Assembly: GCA_021234155.1 (NCBI GenBank)
Contig: JAJEKV010000006.1
Span: forward strand, 8,211,003-8,275,002
DNA: 64,000 nt
Source: Isoetes taiwanensis
Taxonomy: Eukaryota; Streptophyta; Lycopodiopsida; Isoetales; Isoetaceae
Reading direction: 5' to 3'
The notes beneath the pieces were generated by a model, which saw only the letters and a list, made by a program, of their open reading frames with translations, did no database searches and had not been told where the DNA came from. Shown here piece after piece: positions 56,415 to 64,000 of the stretch (position 1 is the first letter of the stretch; the number at the start of each line of letters is the position of its first letter). A program made the position numbers and the translations under genes.

Positions 56415-56470
56415 GATATGCCATAAACCCACATAAACGAGGGTTTGCCCCCCTAGGGGCAACCCAAAAA
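56415..56470. repeat. Hairpin-bearing repeat, right copy
   Basis: CCCACATAAACGAGGGTTTG and the palindrome around CCCCCCTAGGGGC (56441-56465) followed by AAAAA duplicate the block at 47.77-47.81 kb in the same orientation. It is preceded by an inverted CATATACCTAGGATATGCC/GCATATCCTAGGTATATTC pair at 56380-56422. Confidence 0.75.
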
Positions 56471-56559
56471 TCCAAAGGAACCATGGGGGAAAATGAAGTA
56501 ACTGATGGAGTGATGATATGAATAGAAGTTAAAAGGAGCCAGAATTCTAATATTTATCA

Positions 56560-58660
56560 GTAGAGAGAAAAAAGGCAGAAGAAGGAAATAAAGGAAACAC
56601 TTTGAAAGGGACGACATGAGCAAAACATAACCAAAAAACTTTGAAGAACCAAACGCAGAGAAAATTTAAAGAACAAAGGAGAAAAAAGGAACATGAAGAA
56701 CACTAGATTAAAGGGCCAAGGTATATCAATTGAGAAAATTGAATAACTATCAGAAGCAAAACCTTTGATGCTAAAAGTAAATAAAAATTGGAAGGGACGT
56801 GGAGCAAGAAAGAACCACGAGAGCAAAACAAATGAATCGAACAATTCGCATATGGAACTAAGGAAATGATCAAAAAGACGAGAGCAAATGGCCAAACTAG
56901 AACGAATGGAACAATTAGATCGTGGAGACTAAGGAGACTAATGACCAAATAGAATAAATATGGACAAATATGATTAAAGCACATGATGGAATATAAGGGA
57001 CAAAAGGATGTCAAATAGAAGATGAGGTCAGGATAGTAAAGACGACAAATGCAAACAATTGTGGCATGCTGCATTTAGATCCAACACCGACATGAAAGCT
57101 CTCACCGTTGTATTAGCAAACATAAAAAACTTCGCAAAGTTATCTGGCAGGGCAGAAGTACAAGAAGAAAGAGGTGATATGGGCAAGATTGTATGTACAA
57201 CTTGCATTATTGAGAGGAAGGAGGGCCCAATGATGGAATGGAAGAAAAGAGATTACTCGATAAAATAAAAAATAAAGAGTAGATTCAAGTAAAAGAAAAT
57301 AGAAACAAAGCAGGCTTAACATGGCTTAAGCAGGCAGATAAATGCTCAAGATTCTTTTTATAAGACAGCAAAGCAAAAGAAATGGCCAACTGCTTTATCT
57401 AGTAACGACTTGAAAGATTTCTCCTATATGAGTTCAAAAATTTCTTCGAGGAGAAAACTATGCCATATCAGGATACTTTTGAAGACCTAGTGATATCAAA
57501 GGTGAAACCAATTATAGGACATGTATAACAACAGGTATTGGGCCAACAACTATCATTAGAAGAGTTGCACCAGGCAGTCCTCTCATTAAACAAAGGCAAA
57601 TGCCCAAGGATAGATGGAATACCAACTGAATTTTTTCAACATTACTAGGAATGGATAAAAGAAGGCATCCTTCCAGCATACATTAATTTTACACAAGCTG
57701 ATAACTTGGATGCAAAATTAAATACAGGTTGTATCTCTCTAATTCCCAAGAGTAAAGATCCATGTACCATCAACGATTGGCGCCCCATCACGCTTTTGTC
57801 CACATTCTACAAAAATATAGCAAAGTCTTTGGCAGAAAAAATAAAGCATGTACTGGCAGAGAATATTTCTACTATGCAATCAGGTTTTCTCCCTGGAGGA
57901 GTATCCTAAATAACATAGCTGCCGTTTTTGATGGTTTGTATTGGGCTTGAAAAATAAAACAAGAAGTGGCTTATTACAAGGTAAATTTCACTAAGGCATA
58001 CGATAGTATCAGATGGAGCTTCTTGGATAAAATGTTGTTAAAGTTGGGATGTGGTAAAGCCTTCACAAATAACGTTAAGAAGTTATTGTACTCTGCACGT
58101 GCATCAGTTTTAGTCCACGGGAAATCCTCCTCTATTTTTGAAATTAGAAGAGGCATCAGGCAAGAATGCCCACTAGCACCATTTCTATTCAATATTTCTG
58201 GGAAAGTGTTTTCCCAACTATTTCATCAAGCCTCAGAAGAAGGCTTAATAGAAGGACTACAGATGTGGAATGGCTCGCAGCAAGTCTGCAATCAGTATGC
58301 AAAAGATTCTTTTCTATTCTTACTAGCAGAGGAAAAAAATGTAAAGAGTGCAAATCAACAGCTCCATACATTCTCCTTGGCATTAGGGTGCTTCATTAAC
58401 TAAAAGAAATGCTTTGCGCAGTGGGCGGGAGGAGACCCACCCTAACTGTTTTCAACGTCTTCCATGGAAAATAATTCCAGAAGAGGAGTGCTCCAAGCTG
58501 CTAGGGATCTCGGTGGGAAATGCTCATACAACTAAGATTTAAGATGAGATGTACTTATTCTGCAGAAGCACCTAGATTGGTGGAAAGTCGTAAAGTTATC
58601 ACTAGCGGGAAGGATTGTAGTAGTAAAGCATGTGCTGTGCAACACGCATATGGGTGAAAA
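56560..58660 (+). mobile_element. Decayed L1-type LINE with reverse transcriptase
   Basis: Purine-rich sequence (56.56-57.28 kb) precedes plus-strand reverse transcriptase remnants. From 57310: AGLTWLKQADKCSRFF (pre-RT motif). 57540-57640: ELHQAVLSLNKGKCP-x-IDGIP. 57706-57909: NTGCISLIPKSKDPCTINDW, RPITLLSTFYKNIAKSLAEK, STMQSGFLPGG. 57966-58403: VNFTKAYDSIRWSFLDKMLL (motif A), IRRGIRQECPLAPFLFNI (motif B) and CNQYAKDS (motif C). About 58560-58640: W-x-x-VKLSLAGRIVVVKHVL (thumb). The catalytic YADD is altered to YAKD, and stops and shifts occur, so the enzyme is dead. The domain order is that of plant L1 elements. Confidence 0.85.
57966..58403 (+). pseudogene. L1 reverse transcriptase core, catalytic Asp lost
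   Basis: This is the longest uninterrupted piece of the LINE (145 codons). FTKAYDSIRWSFLDKML holds the motif A aspartate. RGIRQECPLAPFLFNISGKV is motif B. The metal-binding pair of motif C reads YAKDS in place of YADDS, a D-to-K change that would abolish polymerisation. It ends at a stop just after LALGCFIN, where intact elements continue into the thumb. Confidence 0.88.
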
Positions 58661-58934
58661 CCCACTAGTAGGGTGTAAAAGCACGCGTCCGGATGCATGC
58701 TGCCAACACCTCGCTTCTTGCTGGGTAGCAGGTGCTGAGATTGTGGCACACCCTTCAAAATGCAAAGCTGCCCGTCAATGAAAGAGATGGTTAGCAGCTT
58801 GTAAGAAATACTCGTCAATGAAAAAGACGGTTAGCAATTTAGATATCGAATGGCAGTTTAGATAGAATGGCTCTTAAGCAATAGGGTGCCTAGGCACCCC
58901 CACCACCCGCCAATTTTTTCCGTCTCTGCCCTCG

Positions 58935-59547
58935 ATGATCATACCCATTATATTGAATTCCCCTGCCCATTTCGGTGACCTCGCAAGATGGCGCAAAAAC
59001 CCCAGTGGTTGGCAAGAACTGAGAGGTTGGCGCGAACCAAAAGCCTATGTAGTCAATTACTCGACGGCATTAAATGACATTGTCAGGGATGCTGGAACAT
59101 ATACCGGACCTGTCACCGACTATTCTTTGTGTTTGAAGAATATGAAGCATTTCGAAGTATGTATTGAATGCAAGAGAAACTGATTTAATAATATTTTTTC
59201 GGTTCACTTACAAGAGGAGCTATCGTCTCATAGAACATAGGGTTGCTTTCAAGGTATACAGAGCAATGTTCTATCCTGAATGGAAGTGCACAGAGTGCAA
59301 ACTGATGGATGAGCAAAAGGAGTTGGAGGAAGTAAAAAAGGCCATGGAGGAAGACAAAAAAGCCTTGGAGCAAGAGATATTGGAGGAGGAGCAGAAAGCA
59401 CCGAAGGAAGAAAAAAGCCCTGGAGTAGTAAAAGGTGTTGGAGGTGGAGCAGAAAGCATTGGAGGAAGAAGAAAAGCCCTGGAGCAACAAGAGGTATTAG
59501 AGGAGGGACACTGGAGGAAGATAAAAAAAGACACTGGAGCGTTTTAA
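58935..59547 (+). CDS. Unrecognised gene with Glu/Lys-rich coiled-coil tail
   Basis: The first frame (58935-59183) reads AHFGDLARWRKNPSGWQELR, GWREPKAYVVNYSTALNDIV and DYSLCLKNMKHFEVCIECK. A shift near 59165 continues as RFTYKRSYRLIEHRVAFKVY, RAMFYPEWKCTECK (CxxC) and a repeated ELEEVKKAMEEDKKALEQEI array to 59547. CIECK ... CTECK could form a zinc-binding pair. The tail consists of near-repeats of about 12 codons, probably a long helix. No family is recognised. It lies 1.4 kb from a B-family gene, so it may be part of a second island. Confidence 0.45.
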
Positions 59548-60104
59548 TCTGTTCTTCTAAAAGCTATGGAAGACTACTAAGGCAGCTACATCTAAAGTAA
59601 AGGCTGCCTTTTCTTGTTTGAAAGTTTTTTTTTTTAACGACTGCAGCCATATCAAATAGTAGAGGCTGTCGTTTCCTGTTTCTTAATATATTGAAAGTTC
59701 TTTTTTGTTTAAAGAGTATGATGCATGAATATTGAATACTGTTTCTTAATCTAGTTCTCTATCTAGTTCTGTAGGTACGATAGTTGGTAAACACAGGGTG
59801 TTGATTTTATAAGACAAATGCATAGTGATTAAAAGTAGCAAGCAATCCCTGAATTTAAAAATGTAGATGACAATCTTTGTGAGTGAACATGACCAATGAA
59901 ACTGTAGTACTGATGACTGTCATTATAGAGCAACTAATATTGTATAGATGTTTGACAACATTTGGACCTAATGTAACCTTCAAAGTTCCTGCTGACAACC
60001 TGTTGGGAACCCGTCTTGAGTTGAGCGAGGGGTCGTGGAACACTTCAAAGATTCCAATTCCCCGGCTCTTAATCTATGTACAAAATCCTACTCTAAATTT
60101 CCTG

Positions 60105-60341
60105 CTACTCTAAGTTGGGAGCAGCACAGGCCCACACGATTACATAGCCCTGCTCCGGATCATAGTGTAGATGTAGTATGACGTCCTGATAGTTGGACAT
60201 GCGGTCAGGATTATCCGCTGAAGCGGCCAGCCAGCCATCCATGGGAATCTCACGGTTCTTCATCTTCCAGAGATCCAGACCGTTCATGTGGCAGGTAATC
60301 CATTCAAGGCAAATCTTCGGCATGTTGTTTACCAACTCCAT
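60105..60341 (-). CDS. B-family gene B3, paralogue of B1/B2
   Basis: Minus strand, 78 codons, opening MELVNNMPKICLEWITCHMN. It continues GLDLWKMKNREIPMDGWLAA, SADNPDRMSNYQDVILHLHY and DPEQGYVIVWACAAPN. It aligns along its length with B2 (ITC-x-M, K/C-x-x-REI-x-M-x-x-W, NP, DVI-x-HL, Y-x-I). No frameshift is seen in the conserved part. The neighbouring gene at 60903 is divergent from it. It supports a second locus of the same element family in this window. Confidence 0.65.
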   Translation of the reverse strand: MELVNNMPKICLEWITCHMNGLDLWKMKNREIPMDGWLAASADNPDRMSNYQDVILHLHYDPEQGYVIVWACAAPNLE

Positions 60342-60379
60342 CGCTGCGATTGGTAGAGTTCTCGCTTCACTCCTCGTTC

Positions 60380-60902
60380 GTCTTATATAGCCCTACCGAC
60401 TCTTACATGCCACCTGTGGCCCAATCACTTTTTGCTGACCTGTCCACATATGAGGTACATTCCAATTCCAGATTCCCATATCTCGCCGCAAATCTAGTAG
60501 CGATACCTTCTCCCTGGCCTCCTGCTTCTGCCACCTCCTTCATTTTTTTGGACTCTCAAGTTGCCTCTCTTAATTACGCCAAATTAAAGCACGGTTGTGT
60601 CAAATCATTATTCTCAAACCACCATGATATTTATTCGCACCGTTCATTCCTGTCCATCTCCACCATTGATTTTCTCTCAGTTGGCTTTTTGGAACTTAAC
60701 CAAACTTTTGGTCTGAGTCTTTCTTTCATCCATGTTGCCATCTGGCACTTTACGGCTCAGATTCTATGTTCGGACCTACCCATAAAAATCTTTGCTGAAC
60801 AAACGCGAACCCTAAAGCTCCAAAAATTTCTCTGCTCGTTGCCTTCCACTCTCCACCTCTTTCCTTCGATCACTATTACCCACTCTCCAGGCCATTGCGC
60901 CC
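60380..60902 (+). promoter_or_regulatory. Possible promoter and long leader of the gene at 60903
   Basis: A TATATAG at 60383-60389 lies 514 bp upstream of the next ATG. The sequence in between is rich in C and T near its end (CTTCCACTCTCCACCTCTTT), again resembling the leaders of genes C and D. The open frame here (60350-60913) has stop-free composition but no recognisable protein. It is shared with the divergent B3 start side. Confidence 0.25.
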
Positions 60903-61545
60903 ATGGATCCTGAACTTTTTTCATTAGTGATTTTTTCCACCGTCACTGTTCGGGAAGCTCTTGAAGGCGCCAATCATGGAGTTGCTGAAAGGGTGAGGTT
61001 ATTTGATTTTGCAAAACAAGAACTTCCTGTTCCAAATTCGGCACAGCTTCGGCGGTTTGTTGCTCACTTGGTGAAGACAGATGCTGGATACCAGACGATG
61101 GTGGATCATACCTCCATCACTTCAATCAGAGTCTTTTGGCACATGTATTTCAACTGCCTAGACGCACACTTCTTTAAATTGGGCTGCTTTACAAAATCAT
61201 GATGGCACCATCTATGGTCAAGTTCCCTATGCTGCCACCATACATAAGCTTACCAACATAGCAAAGCTGCATGAGGCCTTTGTCATGTTTTTATGGAGGA
61301 AGTTCTATGGGTGCTCTGTCAAGAACACCCACATCAACAAGCATTTTTTCCGTACAGCTATTGCTGCTATTCACTCCACCAACTTTGATGATTCGCCCCA
61401 GATTCTGTTCCAAGGTCTTCTCCATGAAGTAGATCGGGTTCACCAATCTCCTGGTTCAGGTCTTGATTCTGCCATGGGCACTCATTTCCAACCCATCATT
61501 AATCGATGTCTTCCAGAACCTAGTCGACTCTCCACCAGATAAGCT
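60903..61545 (+). pseudogene. Unrecognised gene, frameshifted
   Basis: ATG at 60903 (MDPELFSLVIFSTVTVREAL) runs through VPNSAQLRRFVAHLVKTDAG, YQTMVDHTSITSIRVFWHMY and DAHFFKLG. A one-base shift near 61185 continues as LQNHDGTIYGQVPYAATIHK, LTNIAKLHEAFVMFLWRKFY, CSVKNTHINKHFFRTAIAAI and FDDSPQILFQGLLHEVDRV to 61542. A further Pro/Thr-rich frame to 61864 may be its tail. Predicted mostly helical and soluble, over 200 residues. I do not recognise the family. The sequence to 62200 holds nothing else. Confidence 0.45.
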
Positions 61546-62208
61546 TCTAGTCGCACACACTCTTTCATCCGTCCGGTCAAGGAACTTTAAGAAGAGATCT
61601 CTCGGCCACGCCCTGATGCCCAACCATTTCCACATCCGCGCCCCACACCTTTCAAGGTCATCAATGTCCCCTCCTCTTAGTCTACTCACACTAACACTTC
61701 CACCTCCCACCAAGTCTCTCAAACATCCACTCACATTGTTCACCAACTGCCTTTGCCTCTTCAACCGCTCGTTCCTCCACCCACCAGAAGGTCACTGTAT
61801 CAATATGCACAGATTGTTTCCAGTTGCATGCTCAAACTCCAGGAGTCATAAGACTACTTCATGAATGGCTTTAAAGAATATATGGGTGCAAAATCGGTAC
61901 TGGGTAGCAGAAATCACCGTCCGGACGCCGCTTACAAGTGCTTAAAATCGGTGTGTTTTAAACACGACGTGCGTGATTGAAGTATTGACATGTAGGGTGC
62001 GCGCCCGTCAAATGACAGGCTGAGAGAATCATGAACATGTTTGGTGCCGGAAACATGAATGCCTGTAGCCCGCCATATTCCTGGATGGCGGGCTAACCCA
62101 TCTTGAATTCAAGCAAAATGGAGGGACTAATTGTTTCCAAGAATTGCCTGAACCGAAATTCAACAATTTGCCCTCAACAATTCAGCAATACACAGAAATC
62201 CGGGATAG

Positions 62209-64000
62209 ATGAAACCCAATTCCTCTCCCCGTTCAATTTACAGAGCCATTGATGCAGCAAGGAAGAGAGATCAGAGGCAGAGATTATATGCAAAGAAGGT
62301 AGCAATGAAGAAGAATTCCCCTTCTAAAGATTCGCCTTCAAAGACGAATAAGAAATTGAGACTGAGTGACCGCAGAATAAGAGAAATTTCAGGAGAAATT
62401 TATGAAGTATTCAACCAAATCAGTACAAATGTTGATGACAATGACAAAGGCCGCATCCTTGACAGTCTTCTTTGGAGGGCAAGGGATTTACCAATTGCTT
62501 CTATAAAGAAATCTAAGCAGGTTACTATGGCCGAGCAAATGGTGAAGAATTTGAAGGAAACAATGCAAGAACATAAGTTTGAGAGGAATTATGACATGCT
62601 TCGCGGCAAGGAAGTCCACCTCGATAATAAAAAAGCAGCAGTACAAATGGTGTCAAGCCATTGAATCAAGCAGAAGTGGCCAGATTGCTCAGCATCCCCA
62701 GAAAAACAATTTCAAATGCTTTTCAAAGAAGGGTGCAAGCTAACAAAGGGGAAGGACCTTGGTCAATGTTCAGGAGGAGGAAGCGGATGGATAGCATGTT
62801 AGATCACAATAGAGAAGCTGTTATCAAGTTCGGATGTAAAATACAAGAGTTTCTCCATACAAGAAAGACGGAGGAAGTATGTATCGAGACAGAATAAAGA
62901 TGGAACATCCAATTCACCTTCTTGAAGTCAGCCAAGTAAGTATTCATCCTATATTGTAGGGTTCATTATATGTAGCATTTATTTGGCATTCACACGATTT
63001 CCCTGCAGTTGCAATTCTACCTCAGGTTTAGAGAGGAGAATCCTCATATCAAAATTGCATTGCAGACTTTTGAGAGGTTGAAACCTAGTTTTTGTAAGGA
63101 GGATGCGTGAGAGGCATACATGTTTGTTGCATTTACCACTTGAAATTTGAATACATCATGCAAGGATTGAACAGCCGAGAAAAATCGGGTGGAGTTCATG
63201 ACAATTGCAACCGCCATCGTGGAGATTTGTGGGCCCCGCCCGTAATGTGCAGCCAAGGAGCATACAATCAAGTGTACCGGTGATTTATGGAGACAAGTGG
63301 TCCGGCAAAGAAAGGTGATGATGAGGAGTGGTTTGATCATAACCGCTTGATGTTGGCGTGTAAAAAATGTGGGTTGGATAGAATTAGAAAATGTCCACGT
63401 GAAATGGATGGCACGGGTTTCAAGACTAGTTAATTGGAAGACATTTGAAAAGCAACCCGTGGACCGTGACGAGAATTCGGGGATCCAAGAAAGGCTTTGA
63501 GGTACAAACCCTGCCTTGAGATTAGTACGTATGACGTAAGTCCCAAAGAATTTCAAGAGGAAGTGAAGAAGGTAATATCAGATTTTGTTCCACACAATTA
63601 CATAGCACATTGGCGTGCCAATCACTTTAAAACAAGGTGTGTCATCATTTTAAGATACAATTGTATCCGTTATTGACTTTGCAGAAAATTACAAAGATCA
63701 AGATCCGAATGAGCCCCTACCAATGCAGACCGCATACGTAATTCAAGTTTCTATACTTGTTCACATAACATATAGGCATGACAAAAGTGCCGATATTCCT
63801 GTTCTCGCGCGCATTTAAGAAGACCGTCCAAAGAAGAGAAAAAGAAATGTAAGGTTGGAGCAGTCCGGGGAATAGACTCAACAACGGTAGGAAGATCATA
63901 AAAGAGACTCACTTTTACATTTCGATGATAAAGTGCATGACTCATTATTTGTGGAACACCGCCTACAAAAAAGCATGTTGCATGGCTTAAGGAATGTGAA
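62209..64000 (+). pseudogene. TE-A copy 2, transposase-like, truncated by window end
   Basis: ATG at 62209 (MKPNSSPRSIYRAIDAARKR) opens 151 codons with VKNLKETMQEHKFERNYDML, aligning with VKNLKDGLQDVKNAN of copy 1. A shift gives LNQAEVARLLSIPRKTISNA (helix-turn-helix-like). About 63060: TFERLKPSFCKED, matching FEYLKPSCIRKL. About 63540-63630: FQEEVKKVISDFVPHNYIAH and WRANHFKT. About 63685-63780: VSVIDFAENYKDQDPNEPLP, then VSILVHITYRHD, matching VVDFSENY and ILVHITMFK. The catalytic-like D-F-x-E-N-Y is preserved, but many shifts and stops occur. The SDG and HGK blocks would lie beyond the window. Confidence 0.75.

Noticed and set aside
56380-56470. Helitron 3' terminus
   Set aside because: A strong hairpin is present, but no CTRR end lies about 10 bases after it on either strand, and no Rep/helicase sequence was seen.
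60350-60913. 187-codon plus-strand ORF upstream of the 60903 gene
   Set aside because: Low-complexity Ser/Leu/Pro content, no motif, and it covers a probable promoter and leader; kept only as a regulatory region.

Overview
This window looks like nuclear DNA of a land plant. It is AT-rich, has spliced genes with GT/AG introns, and is heavily loaded with mobile elements. Plant markers are a DUF3537/gustatory-receptor-like membrane protein (6.1-7.5 kb, minus), a vacuolar sorting receptor tail with its YMPL signal (52.9-53.3 kb), a plant-type cofactor-dependent phosphoglycerate mutase pseudogene (20.8-22.2 kb) and plant-style L1 reverse transcriptase. A Patched/NPC1-like RND fragment and the rare transposase families lean towards a seed-free plant such as a fern, but that is only an inference.

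Layout. 0-6 kb: intergenic DNA with two fold-back elements, a tandem duplication and LTR traces. 6.1-7.5 kb: the one host gene that reads cleanly, although its last exon was not found. 9.4-14.3 kb: a plus-strand, probably multi-exon gene or gene pair of unknown function, with a CAC/GTG minisatellite in a likely intron. 14.6-17.9 kb: a minus-strand DDE-like transposase of an unnamed family (TE-A). 19.6-30.4 kb: an unusual island of compact unrecognised genes, described below. 30.7-33.0 kb: a second transposase-like gene (TE-B). 34.0-37.6 kb: a LINE 3' fragment, a hAT MITE with perfect ends, and purine-rich sequence. 39.5-40.5 kb: an unrecognised gene. 40.8-47.4 kb: a GC-rich non-LTR retrotransposon (minus) with a hAT-like MITE in its 3' part and tandem 181-bp units at its 5' side. 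47.7-56.5 kb: an AT-rich block carrying minus-strand fragments of at least three host genes (ELP4-like, vacuolar sorting receptor, RND permease). 56.5-58.7 kb: a decayed L1-type LINE (plus). 58.9-61.9 kb: more unrecognised genes, one related to the island. 62.2-64.0 kb: a second copy of TE-A (plus) running off the end.

The most interesting part is 19.6-30.7 kb. Short, tightly spaced genes lie on both strands: an interrupted ORF, gene A, paralogues B1/B2, paralogues C/D, a divergent histone H3-like protein, and gene F. Clusters of a GC-rich perfect or near-perfect palindrome, spaced about 57 bp centre to centre, sit downstream of gene 3' ends and are absent from the divergent B2/C promoter gap. 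Genes C and D share a pyrimidine-rich leader running straight into the start codon. Compact genes, a histone and 3' intergenic hairpins together suggest an endogenised large-DNA-virus-like or giant mobile element, now decaying by frameshifts. The interrupted ORF at its left side is cut by a 3.4-kb hAT-type element that carries a six-exon phosphoglycerate mutase pseudogene (a gene-capturing transposon). A gene related to B1/B2 recurs at 60.1 kb, so a second piece may lie at 58.9-61.9 kb.

Nearly every coding region outside the DUF3537 gene carries single-base frameshifts. Real decay is likely for the transposons, but uncorrected sequencing indels cannot be excluded from the sequence alone.
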